A DNA stretch of 5,831 bases, taken from the NCBI GenBank assembly GCA_005884305.1, contig VAYL01000036.1, positions 1 to 5,831 on the forward strand, read 5' to 3'. Of the stretch, positions 1-5,295 are shown piece by piece. The stretch comes from Actinomycetota bacterium (GTDB lineage: Bacteria > Actinomycetota > Thermoleophilia > Solirubrobacterales > 70-9). Under the pieces are notes generated by a model. It was not told the origin of the DNA and ran no database searches. It saw nothing but the letters and a program-made list of their open reading frames with translations. Each line of letters starts with the position of its first letter. Within the stretch, counting starts at the first letter, position 1. The translations under genes were made by a program, and so were the position numbers.

Positions 1-948
1 GAGGCCGAGTCGTGCCCGTTCTGCGAGGGGCGCGAGGACCGCACGCCGCCGGAGGTGTGGGCCGAGCGGCCGGGTGGCGGGCCGCCTGACTCGCCGGGCT
101 GGACCGCCCGTGCGGTCCCCAACCTGTATCCGGTGCTGGGTGGAGAGGCGGCAGCACGCAGCACGCAGCGCGCAGAGCGCGACTCCGGATTCTCGAGCTC
201 CGTCGATCCACTGCGGGCTTCGTCGCGAGCACGTGAGCCCGACCTGTTCGCCTCCCAGCCTGCGGATGGCGCGCACGAGGTGATCATTCACGCGCCCGAG
301 CACGTGACGGTGATGGCGGAGCTCAGCGAGGAGCGCTTCGCCGGGGCGGTGGCCGCGTGGCGAGAGCGGATGCGCGCGCACGCCGAGGCGGCTTCGTTTG
401 TCCACCTGATCGTCAACGAGGGCCCGGATGCGGGAGCCTCGCTGGTCCACTCGCACGCGCAGCTTTACGCGATGGGGTTCGTGCCGGCGGAGGTGGCCCG
501 GGAACGCGAGCGCGCCGGCGCCTACCACGAGCGCACCATGGGCGGTCATTTGCTCTCGGACGTTGCCGTGGAGGAGGTCAGACGCGGCGATCGCCTGGTC
601 GCGATCGACGACGAGGCGCTTCTCGTGTGCCCGTGGGCCTCGCGCTCGCCCTTTGAGCTGCGGGTCATCCCCCGCCAACCCGCGCCCGCGTTCGAATCCG
701 ACGGCGAGGTTGGGACGGCGATGATCCGCCAGGCGATTGCCGCGCTCGCTCGCGTCTTCGACGCAGCGCCGCAGCTGAACCTCTGGGTCCGCACGGCCCC
801 GCGCGGCACGGAGGAGTTCTGCTGGCACGTCGACATCGTCCCCCGGCTCACCATCCGCGCCGGGTTCGAGCTCGGCACCGGCGTCGAGGTGAACGTCTAT
901 CCACCCGAGCGCGCGGCGGGCGACCTGCGCGAGGCGCTGGGCTCGTAG
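1..948 (+). CDS. galT: Galactose-1-phosphate uridylyltransferase (GalT), 5' end missing
   Basis: Reading frame 1 is open from the first base to the TAG at 946-948, so the start lies before the window. GalT transfers UMP between UDP-glucose and galactose 1-phosphate in the Leloir pathway, in the cytoplasm. Visible family motifs, in order: CPFC (about 13-24), half of the zinc site; WTARAVPNLYPVL (about 100-138); HEVIIHAPEH (about 277-306); NEGPDAGASLVHSHAQ (about 415-462), in which the second His of HSHAQ (454-456) is the expected uridylylated nucleophile and the first a metal ligand; WHVDIVPRLT (about 823-852); and GTGVEVNVYPPERAA near the C-terminus. All key residues appear present, so the enzyme is probably functional. 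The odd part is a linker of about 28 codons (roughly 151-234) between NLYPVL and DLFASQPA, built partly on a 7-bp tandem repeat and with relaxed codon use. Substrate could be another sugar 1-phosphate; related GalT-like enzymes act as nucleotidyltransferases or phosphorylases. Confidence 0.9.
   Translation, partial: EAESCPFCEGREDRTPPEVWAERPGGGPPDSPGWTARAVPNLYPVLGGEAAARSTQRAERDSGFSSSVDPLRASSRAREPDLFASQPADGAHEVIIHAPEHVTVMAELSEERFAGAVAAWRERMRAHAEAASFVHLIVNEGPDAGASLVHSHAQLYAMGFVPAEVARERERAGAYHERTMGGHLLSDVAVEEVRRGDRLVAIDDEALLVCPWASRSPFELRVIPRQPAPAFESDGEVGTAMIRQAIAALARVFDAAPQLNLWVRTAPRGTEEFCWHVDIVPRLTIRAGFELGTGVEVNVYPPERAAGDLREALGS
151..178. repeat. Four 7-bp tandem repeats inside galT
   Basis: Four consecutive heptamers, GCAGCAC, GCAGCAC, GCAGCGC and GCAGAGC, run from 151 to 178. 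The first two are identical and the others differ from them by one or two bases. The unit is not a multiple of three, so changes in copy number would shift the galT frame unless three units changed together. The array lies at the start of the unusual linker. Confidence 0.75.
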
Positions 949-979
949 CGTCGCTTGCCACCACGCCTCCTCGCAGAAC

Positions 980-1018
980 GGGTACCCAGGGGTACCCGAC
1001 GGGTACCCGTGGGTACCC
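980..1018. repeat. Four helically phased GGGTACCC palindromes
   Basis: The perfect 8-bp palindrome GGGTACCC occurs at 980-987, 990-997, 1001-1008 and 1011-1018. Start-to-start distances are 10, 11 and 10 bp, close to one helical turn, so all four copies face the same side of the helix. They begin 31 bp after the galT stop, in non-coding DNA. They could be a cooperative protein-binding array, a structured 3' UTR (any copy can pair with a non-adjacent one), or a simple expanded repeat. No gene for a binding protein lies in this window. Confidence 0.85.
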
Positions 1019-1027
1019 AGTGAGGGT

Positions 1028-1049
1028 CGCGACCGTCCGGCGCGACCGT
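1028..1049 (+). repeat. 9-bp direct repeat CGCGACCGT
   Basis: CGCGACCGT occurs at 1028-1036 and again at 1041-1049, 13 bp apart start to start. It lies between the GGGTACCC array and the inverted repeat that follows. It may be a tandem regulator site, or a chance pair in GC-rich DNA. Confidence 0.45.
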
Positions 1050-1089
1050 GGATGGATTTCATCCCCTATAGGTACGGGAATCCATCCAC
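1048..1089. repeat. 11-bp inverted repeat / hairpin between galT and the next gene
   Basis: GTGGATGGATT at 1048-1058 is the exact reverse complement of AATCCATCCAC at 1079-1089. One G-T and one C-G pair extend the stem to 13 bp, leaving a 16-nt loop at 1061-1076 that contains the palindrome CCTATAGG. It starts 99 bp after the galT stop. No T-run follows, so it is not a classical intrinsic terminator. It could be a U-less terminator, an mRNA-stabilising hairpin, or an operator for the gene at 1188. Confidence 0.6.
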
Positions 1090-1172
1090 CGCTGGAATTG
1101 TCGGACTCGCCGCCGGGCCGGTCCCTCTCCTACTTGCCCTCCAACGTTCGAGTGATCGCACGGCCAGGCGAC

Positions 1173-1178
1173 TAGGCT
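1173..1178 (+). promoter_or_regulatory. Probable -10 element of a leaderless promoter
   Basis: TAGGCT fits the TAnnnT pattern of -10 elements in high-GC actinobacteria. It ends 9 nt before the ATG at 1188, which would put the transcription start at or within a few bases of the start codon. No Shine-Dalgarno sequence is visible before that ATG, which agrees with a leaderless mRNA. No convincing -35 is seen at 16-19 bp spacing. Confidence 0.45.
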
Positions 1179-1187
1179 CCCGCCTCC

Positions 1188-1829
1188 ATGCCACCGCTCC
1201 CCCGCCCGTTTCCCCGCTTCATCGCCGACTCCCCGCAGGAGGGCCAGCCGTATGGCCGCTGGGAGGAGCGGCTGCGGGATGAATTCGCCAAGGCGTGCGC
1301 CGGGCACGCGGACGAGGCGGGTGGCCCGCTCGACACCGACACCCTCAAGTGGTTCCCGGAGCGGGGCTGGGGCGGTCGTGTCTACGTGCCGGTGACCGGG
1401 AGCGGCGCGGGGGGCGACGAGGACGACGCCGGACCCATCGAGTACTTCGGGTGGGTCTCGTTCGAGCGTCAAGGGAAGCGCGAGCCGGAGGATCTCGAGG
1501 CGAAGGCGGACTTCACCGACGTCACCGCTGAGGACAACCCCGACTGGAAGATCGACCTCTCCGACGACGTCATCGGCACCTGGCGCGCCGAGGGCGACCG
1601 CGGCGGCGACATCACACTCGTTTGGGGCCTGCCCTTGGTGCGCGGGGCGATCGCGGTCACCGCGGAGCTCGACGGGGAGGTGCTCGACCAGGCCGCGGTG
1701 ACCGATGGCCGAATCACGCTAATCGCCGTTGATGCGGTTCGGGGCTTCGGCGACGATCTGTACCTGGAGGTGAAGCTCTGGGACCGGCTGCTCCGCGAGT
1801 CAGCGTCCGAGAGCCTCTACGCCGAGTGA
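1188..1829 (+). CDS. Acidic hypothetical protein, 213 aa
   Basis: I do not recognise the family. The frame has GC-rich third positions throughout and ends in TGA at 1827-1829. The protein is rich in Asp and Glu, has no signal peptide or membrane segment, and is probably cytoplasmic. Residues 1-40 hold a Pro-rich start followed by a charged helix-like stretch (RWEERLRDEFAKA). Residues 54-92 contain an aromatic and glycine-rich section (WFPERGWGGRVYVPVTG, then EYFGWVSFER) split by an acidic GDEDDAG loop. Residues 118-205 look like alternating beta-strands, ending in LYLEVKLWDRLL. I chose the ATG at 1188 because a TAGGCT -10 lies just before it; no Shine-Dalgarno is present. It is the only gene of its apparent unit and converges on the remnant ending at 1842. 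It is likely real, but its role is unknown. Confidence 0.7.
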   Translation: MPPLPRPFPRFIADSPQEGQPYGRWEERLRDEFAKACAGHADEAGGPLDTDTLKWFPERGWGGRVYVPVTGSGAGGDEDDAGPIEYFGWVSFERQGKREPEDLEAKADFTDVTAEDNPDWKIDLSDDVIGTWRAEGDRGGDITLVWGLPLVRGAIAVTAELDGEVLDQAAVTDGRITLIAVDAVRGFGDDLYLEVKLWDRLLRESASESLYAE

Positions 1830-1841
1830 TCGTCGACCCGG

Positions 1842-2386
1842 CTAGGGGAGCTTCAGCACGTAGGCCCCGCGGCCGTGAGTGGCCGCGTAGAGCTTGTGTG
1901 CCTGGGGCGAAAGCGTGATCCCGTAGACGGCGACCGAGGGCATGCCAGGCGCCGCGTCCACCCACTTGTGGGAGCCCTTCGCCAGGCGAGAGACCCCGAA
2001 GTCCGTGGCGGCGTAAATGTCGCCGGTGTGCCCGTTGAACGCACTCCCGGTGACCGGCTGATCGCCGAGGTTGTGCGAGATGTCCTTGAAGGTCGCCTTG
2101 CCGGCCGACGGGTTGTAGTAGACGTCGAACACGTGGCCCGGGCTTCCCGGTGTGAGACGTTGTAGTCCGAGTAGGAGACGAAGGCGTGATTCGGGTTCTT
2201 CGGGTCGACGGCGATTCCGGAGACGAAGCGCCCGGGCGTTGACGGCGTGTCGATGCGGTTGAAGTCGACGGCGGAGGGTGCGGCGTTGGCGTTCTTGGTC
2301 ACGAACAGCCGCCCGATCCGGGTGCCCGCCCACAGCGTCTTGTTGTCGGACGGCGCGCGGGTCGTGGCGACGTATTCGGAGACTCG
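1842..2386 (-). pseudogene. 3' remnant of a BNR/sialidase-like beta-propeller gene, frameshifted
   Basis: Two minus-strand frames together read as the C-terminal part of a BNR-repeat (exo-alpha-sialidase/photosystem-stability-like) protein. Frame one, from the TGA at 2387-2389 downward, contains NKTLWAGTRIGRLFVTKNA and then GRFVSGIAVDPKNPNHAFV. Frame two, from about 2153 to the TAG at 1842-1844, contains TPGSPGHVFDVYYN, GDIYAATDFGV and LYAATHGRGAYVLKLP. The join is at about 2151-2158, where the minus strand reads AAC GTC TC ACA CCG; one missing base explains the shift. No ATG or GTG precedes the conserved NKTLWAGTRIGR part, and an in-frame stop lies just upstream, so the 5' end is gone as well. 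Family members are usually several hundred residues long and often secreted; only about 180 residues remain. A sequencing error could explain the frameshift but not the missing N-terminus. Confidence 0.75.
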
Positions 2387-2423
2387 TCAGGTCAAGCCGC
2401 AGGTCCGGAGGGTGACCGCGGTG

Positions 2424-2822
2424 TCAGAGATCCCGCTCCAGCCCGACGGAGCTGCGGAGCTCTTCGATGTGGCGCTCGAGGACCTCCCTGTCGCCCTCCG
2501 CCTGGTGCACCATCAGGTCAGCTAGAGCCGCTGCCAGCGCATCGATCTTCTGATGCAGCGCCTCGTCGTAGCGGCGCTCGGAGTTCTGAAGGAGCGCGAT
2601 GAGGAGGAAGGCCAGCACCGACGTGAGCGTGTTGATGATCAGCTGCCACGTGTCGATGCTCTGAAAGAGGAAAAGCGTCGGCATCCAGATCGCGACGACG
2701 ACGAGTGAGATCGTGAAGAAGACCCCTCTGCTGACGAACTGGGATGCGGCCTCGGCGAAGCGATCGAACGCGTGGCGCTGAGGCTCGCGGGTGACGCGCA
2801 CGCGGCGGTGGTCGTCGGACAT
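2424..2822 (-). CDS. Low-affinity iron permease family (PF04120-like) membrane protein, 132 aa
   Basis: Residues 19-105 match the pattern of short bacterial proteins grouped with 'low affinity iron permease': FDRFAEAASQFVSRGVFF, a first membrane helix (about 33-55), the signature DTWQLIINTLTSVLAFLLIALLQNSERR (57-84) containing a second helix, and an amphipathic tail (DEALHQKIDALAAAL). Residues 106-130 form a charged, probably coiled-coil extension. The family name comes from similarity to fungal Fet4; iron transport by these two-helix bacterial proteins is not established, so treat the substrate as unknown. The frame is open back to 2945, but I chose the ATG at 2820-2822 because GGGGAA precedes it and the family begins just before the FDRFA motif; ATG at 2847-2849 is an alternative. 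It diverges from the hydrolase gene and lies upstream of the BNR remnant. Confidence 0.82.
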   Translation of the reverse strand: MSDDHRRVRVTREPQRHAFDRFAEAASQFVSRGVFFTISLVVVAIWMPTLFLFQSIDTWQLIINTLTSVLAFLLIALLQNSERRYDEALHQKIDALAAALADLMVHQAEGDREVLERHIEELRSSVGLERDL

Positions 2823-2825
2823 ACG

Positions 2826-2831
2826 TTCCCC
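2826..2831 (-). promoter_or_regulatory. Weak Shine-Dalgarno for the permease-family gene
   Basis: GGGGAA on the minus strand ends 3 nt before the ATG at 2822. The match and spacing are only moderate, but it supports this start over the in-frame ATG at 2849. Confidence 0.4.
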
Positions 2832-2875
2832 GGATACCGCAGGCGTCATGGAGCAAACCAAGCGGAGAGGGCCGG

Positions 2876-2881
2876 CGTCAA
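2876..2881 (-). promoter_or_regulatory. Possible -35 element for the permease-family gene
   Basis: TTGACG on the minus strand is a good -35 match. At 18-bp spacing the would-be -10 is TTTGCT (2857-2852), which is weak. Transcription would then start near 2846, some 24 nt before the ATG at 2822. The element overlaps the left arm of the inverted repeat at 2879-2900. Confidence 0.35.
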
Positions 2882-2900
2882 GTAACCAGATCGTTACATG
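2879..2900. promoter_or_regulatory. Operator-like inverted repeat GTAAC-N6-GTTAC
   Basis: GTAAC at 2882-2886 and GTTAC at 2893-2897 are exact reverse complements around a 6-bp spacer. Two further pairs (CA...TG) outside one mismatch extend the site to 2879-2900. It sits in the 83-bp divergent region, ends 5 bp before the ATG at 2906 and covers part of the TTGACG of the opposite gene. Size and shape suit a dimeric helix-turn-helix repressor such as a TetR-type protein. No regulator gene lies in this window. Confidence 0.5.
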
Positions 2901-2905
2901 GGTAT

Positions 2906-3871
2906 ATGTTTCATCGAACGATGACACGACTCGCCGAGGGGACAACCGAGTTCGAGACTGAGCACCACGTCGTGTTGCACGGGCACCGCGTGAGTTACCG
3001 GACCGCCGGTTCGGGACCGGTGGTCCTTTTGGTGCATGGGATCGCGGGCACCTCCGAGCAGTGGGCCGAGGTGGCGCCGGTGCTGGCCGAGGAGTTCACG
3101 GTCGTGGCCCCGGACCTGCTCGGGCACGGGCAGTCGGCGAAGCCGCAGGGCGACTACTCGCTCGGGGCCTACGCGGTCAGCCTCCGTGACCTGCTCGTGG
3201 TCCTTGGCCACCGCAGGGCGACGGTCGTCGGCCACTCCCTGGGCGGCGGGATCGCGATGCAGTTCGCGTACGAGTATCCGGTCTTCGCCGAGCGCCTCGT
3301 CGTCGTCTCGAGCGGGGGCCTCGGCCGCGAAGTGCATCCGCTGCTCCGAGCCGCAACGCTTCCGGGAGCGGAGATCGTCCTGCCCTGGCTCGCGCACGAG
3401 CGGGTTCTGGGTGCCGGCGGGGCGGTCGGCCAGGTCCTCGCGCGGCTCGGCCTGCGCGCCGGGCCGGACATCGCCGAGATGGCACGTGGCTATGCCTCGC
3501 TGGCCGACGCCGAGGCTCGCAGCGCCTTCCTCCACACCGTGCGCGCCGTGATCGACTACGCCGGGCAGCGGGTGAACGCCGCGGACCGGCTCTACCTGAC
3601 AAGTCTGCTCCCGACGCTGATCGTCTGGGGCCGCAGGGATCCATTGATCCCGGCAACGCACGGCGAGTTCGCTCACGGCGAGATGCCGGGCAGCCGTCTC
3701 GAGATCTTCGAGGAGGCCGGCCACTTCCCCCACCTGGACGATCCGGTTCGATTCGCGGGCGTTCTACGCGACTTCCTTGAGACCACTGAGCCGTCGGAGT
3801 TCGACTTCACCGACGACGACATCGAGGAGCTCCGCGAGCGGATCGTGGAGCACTCGCGCCGCGCGGGCTAA
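2906..3871 (+). CDS. Alpha/beta hydrolase, 321 aa
   Basis: An alpha/beta-hydrolase-fold serine hydrolase. Visible parts: strand plus oxyanion turn PVVLLVHGIAGT (38-49, HG at 44-45); VVAPDLLGHGQS (66-77); nucleophile elbow VVGHSLGGG with Ser111; a cap region about 135-232; LIVWGRRDPLIP with the acid Asp245; and EEAGHFPHLDDP with His273. The triad Ser-Asp-His is complete. The C-terminal 27 residues (EFDFTDDDIEELRERIVEHSRRAG and preceding) form an acidic, probably helical extension beyond the fold. No signal peptide is seen, so it is likely cytoplasmic; the substrate (ester, lactone, epoxide or haloalkane) cannot be told. The start is ambiguous: ATG at 2906 or ATG at 2921 (residue 6), neither with a Shine-Dalgarno. 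TTACAT (2894-2899) or GTATAT (2902-2907) could be a -10 giving a leaderless or near-leaderless message. It converges on the GAP-family gene 15 bp away. Confidence 0.9.
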   Translation: MFHRTMTRLAEGTTEFETEHHVVLHGHRVSYRTAGSGPVVLLVHGIAGTSEQWAEVAPVLAEEFTVVAPDLLGHGQSAKPQGDYSLGAYAVSLRDLLVVLGHRRATVVGHSLGGGIAMQFAYEYPVFAERLVVVSSGGLGREVHPLLRAATLPGAEIVLPWLAHERVLGAGGAVGQVLARLGLRAGPDIAEMARGYASLADAEARSAFLHTVRAVIDYAGQRVNAADRLYLTSLLPTLIVWGRRDPLIPATHGEFAHGEMPGSRLEIFEEAGHFPHLDDPVRFAGVLRDFLETTEPSEFDFTDDDIEELRERIVEHSRRAG

Positions 3872-3875
3872 ACGG

Positions 3876-3901
3876 GCACACGCCGCTCACGTGGCGTGTG
3901 C
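3876..3901. terminator. Hairpin between convergent genes, probable bidirectional terminator
   Basis: GCACACGCC (3876-3884) pairs exactly with GGCGTGTGC (3893-3901). One G-T and one C-G pair extend it to an 11-bp stem with a TCAC loop (3887-3890). It starts 5 bp after the hydrolase TAA, and its loop holds the TGA of the GAP-family gene (3887-3889). No T-run flanks either side, which is common in high-GC actinobacteria. Position between two converging genes supports termination on both strands. Confidence 0.6.
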
Positions 3902-4570
3902 GATGCCCCGCGCCAGCAGGAAGGTGCCGACCGCGAGGCACAGCGCCATGACGATCTGCCGGCTATGGCCTCCGAGCCAGTCGTTAGCAGCGTTGAGCAC
4001 CTCGCGCGTGCGCTCTGGTCTCAGGGTGTAGCCCACCAGTGGGACCTCGGCGAGGACGAACATGATCAGATTGAAGGCGACGATCTCGATCACCTGGGTC
4101 GTCGTGCTCTGGTTGGCCGCCGCGATGTCCTTCAGCGCGACCAGATAGCTGGCGCCGGGCGTGTTCAACACGACCCCCAGGAGGAACGTGAGCCGCACCG
4201 AGTCGCGCTCGAGAGCCCGGCGCGACCATGGATCCCTGCCGTCCGCCTTCTCCGCCTTTCGTCGAGCCCGGCGCTCTCTCAGCTGACGGTCGCGGTCGGT
4301 GAGGAGGATCCAGGCGACGAAATACGCGACCAAGCCCGTGGCGATGTCCACCGCCGGGTTGACGGTGCGGTCGGAGCCTCCGACCACGTTGCCGGCGTTG
4401 AGGGCCGCCACGATCGCGAGCCCGGCGGCGATGCTGACGAGCAGCGCGCCCAAGACGTACGCGAGCAACAGGTTCCGCGGACTGGGTCTGGCGAGGATCA
4501 CGACGACCATCGCCAGGATCGGCGGGTAAAGGGCTGCGACTAGCGCCAGAGGAAGGAGCTCAGCCAACAT
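3887..4570 (-). CDS. GAP/Sap family (LysE-like) membrane protein, 227 aa
   Basis: An integral membrane protein resembling the GAP family ('sulfolipid-1-addressing protein', Sap; LysE-type fold). Six hydrophobic segments: about 4-26, 33-58, 74-91, 126-147, 159-181 and 204-222. Helices 3 and 4 are separated by a basic loop (92-123, RDRQLRERRARRKAEKAD). The family-like phrase VVLNTPGASYLVALKDIAAANQ (133-154) starts in helix 4. Mycobacterial members help move glycolipids across the membrane; applying that to this protein is inference, and small-molecule export is possible. The ATG at 4568-4570 has no clear Shine-Dalgarno; a short leaderless reading frame overlaps it (see the 4560-4601 entry). The stop lies in the shared hairpin with the hydrolase gene. 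The tRNA-Arg gene diverges from it upstream. Confidence 0.78.
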   Translation of the reverse strand: MLAELLPLALVAALYPPILAMVVVILARPSPRNLLLAYVLGALLVSIAAGLAIVAALNAGNVVGGSDRTVNPAVDIATGLVAYFVAWILLTDRDRQLRERRARRKAEKADGRDPWSRRALERDSVRLTFLLGVVLNTPGASYLVALKDIAAANQSTTTQVIEIVAFNLIMFVLAEVPLVGYTLRPERTREVLNAANDWLGGHSRQIVMALCLAVGTFLLARGIAHAT

Positions 4571-4601
4571 CTTCGGGGGCGCTGATCGTCCTGCCTGCCA
4601 T
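4560..4601 (-). CDS. Possible 13-codon leader peptide overlapping the GAP-family start
   Basis: On the minus strand an ATG at 4601-4599 opens a reading frame MAGRTISAPEDVG ending in TGA at 4562-4560. Seven nt before it is TAGGGT, a plausible -10 that would make this ATG leaderless. The frame overlaps the start of the membrane-protein gene (ATG 4570-4568) and ends 8 nt past that ATG, in another frame. This arrangement allows re-initiation on the main gene, which lacks a Shine-Dalgarno. It is a speculative call; the ATG may be chance. Confidence 0.25.
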   Translation of the reverse strand: MAGRTISAPEDVG

Positions 4602-4608
4602 GAAGGCG

Positions 4609-4614
4609 ACCCTA
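4609..4614 (-). promoter_or_regulatory. Possible -10 element for the GAP-family gene
   Basis: TAGGGT on the minus strand fits TAnnnT. Transcription would start near 4602, giving either a leaderless 13-codon frame or a leader of about 32 nt before the GAP-family ATG. No good -35 is visible. It is 7 bp from the presumed tRNA -10 on the other strand. Confidence 0.35.
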
Positions 4615-4621
4615 TTCGACC

Positions 4622-4627
4622 TAGACT
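4622..4627 (+). promoter_or_regulatory. Probable -10 element of the tRNA-Arg gene
   Basis: TAGACT ends 8 nt before the first base of the mature tRNA, so the primary transcript would carry almost no 5' leader. No recognisable -35 is present at the usual distance. Confidence 0.4.
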
Positions 4628-4635
4628 TGCCGGAG

Positions 4636-4709
<74 letters not shown>

Positions 4710-4714
4710 TCCAG

Positions 4715-5254
4715 CTACGAGTTTCCGACCTCGGCCCGCTGCTTTAGGAACCGTTCGACCATCGCTTGATCTCCCCGCTCCGCGGCGCGGACGGCGGCGC
4801 CCGCGTCGAGGCAGGTCAGCTCGAGTTCCTTCAGCTCGGCCCGCGCCTCGACGAGCTGGTCCTCGACTCCGCGGTGGAGCTTCTTCAGCTGGCGGGTCGA
4901 GCGCCGCTCGAAGGTTCCGTCGTCGGCCTTGATCGCCTCGTCCAGCTTCGCAGCGAGCCAATCGCCGAAGTCCGTGGTTTCGAACAGATAACGCGCGATG
5001 ACCACGGCGTTCGGCGGCCGCGGCGTTCCATCGGTGCGGGTCGAAGCCAGCCAATCGTGGAGCTCCTTCTCGCCGTCTGCCATCGCCCGCTCGAGCGCGC
5101 TATGGCAGGTGTCGGAGTTGGACCTCATCGCCCGGCCGAGCTCGTTGCGCTCGATCTGCAGCGTGGCGATCCTGCGCTCGAGCTGCTCCCGCTCGGCTTC
5201 GAGTTGGTCGCGGGTGTGCTCGACCGTCCCGATGCGTTCGTTGAAGGCCGGCAT
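4715..5254 (-). CDS. Coiled-coil hypothetical protein, 179 aa
   Basis: I do not recognise the family. The ATG at 5252-5254 has a strong Shine-Dalgarno (AAGGAGG, 5268-5262) 7 nt upstream, which fixes the start although the frame is open further back. Two helical, highly charged stretches with heptad-like spacing are visible: residues about 12-45 (QLEAEREQLERRIATLQIER) and about 120-148 (QLKKLHRGVEDQLVEARAEL). A middle part (84-108) reads VVIARYLFETTDFGDWLAAKLDEA. The tail LDAGAAVRAAERGDQAMVERFLKQ resembles the helix pair of an ankyrin repeat, but only once. No signal peptide or membrane helix, so probably cytoplasmic. It follows the acylase gene by 41 nt on the same strand and probably shares its mRNA. 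Its TAG is 5 bp from the convergent tRNA. Confidence 0.78.
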   Translation of the reverse strand: MPAFNERIGTVEHTRDQLEAEREQLERRIATLQIERNELGRAMRSNSDTCHSALERAMADGEKELHDWLASTRTDGTPRPPNAVVIARYLFETTDFGDWLAAKLDEAIKADDGTFERRSTRQLKKLHRGVEDQLVEARAELKELELTCLDAGAAVRAAERGDQAMVERFLKQRAEVGNS

Positions 5255-5261
5255 GCTGGAG

Positions 5262-5268
5262 CCTCCTT
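5262..5268 (-). promoter_or_regulatory. Strong Shine-Dalgarno within a hairpin
   Basis: AAGGAGG on the minus strand is followed 7 nt later by the ATG at 5254. This is the best ribosome-binding site in the window. Most of it lies in the 3' arm of the hairpin at 5263-5285. Confidence 0.75.
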
Positions 5269-5285
5269 CGCTTCGAAGCGAGGAG
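5263..5285 (-). promoter_or_regulatory. Hairpin masking the ribosome-binding site
   Basis: In minus-strand RNA CUCC (5285-5282) and UCGCU pair with AGCGA and GGAG (5266-5263), with a single bulged A (5267) and a UCGA loop. The DNA core TCGCTTCGAAGCGA (5268-5281) is a perfect 14-bp palindrome. The 3' arm contains the GGAG of the Shine-Dalgarno, and the 5' arm begins 10 nt after the acylase stop codon (5298-5296). This suits translational coupling: a terminating ribosome could open the stem. It could instead be a DNA operator. Confidence 0.5.
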
Positions 5286-5295
5286 ATCCTTCGTC

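Noticed and set aside
980..1018. CRISPR-like array
   Set aside because: The units are 8 bp with 2-3 bp spacers; CRISPR repeats and spacers are far longer.
1059..1472. Minus-strand open frame overlapping the inverted repeat and the 1188 gene
   Set aside because: Its product is low-complexity and Arg-rich, it has no domain, and it would cross the repeat-rich intergenic region.
2823..2945. 41-residue N-terminal extension of the permease-family protein up to an ATG at 2945
   Set aside because: It would cross the operator-like repeat and the start of the divergent hydrolase gene, and family members begin near the FDRFA motif; the ATG at 2822 has a Shine-Dalgarno-like sequence.
2894..3733. Long open frame on the minus strand across the alpha/beta hydrolase gene
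   Set aside because: It is antisense to a gene with all hydrolase motifs and a full triad; its protein is Arg/Gly/Pro-rich with no recognisable domain, as expected of a GC-rich antisense frame.
3896..4543. Plus-strand open frame opposite the GAP-family gene
   Set aside because: The minus strand encodes six regular membrane helices and a family-like motif; the plus-strand product is hydrophilic and resembles no protein I know.
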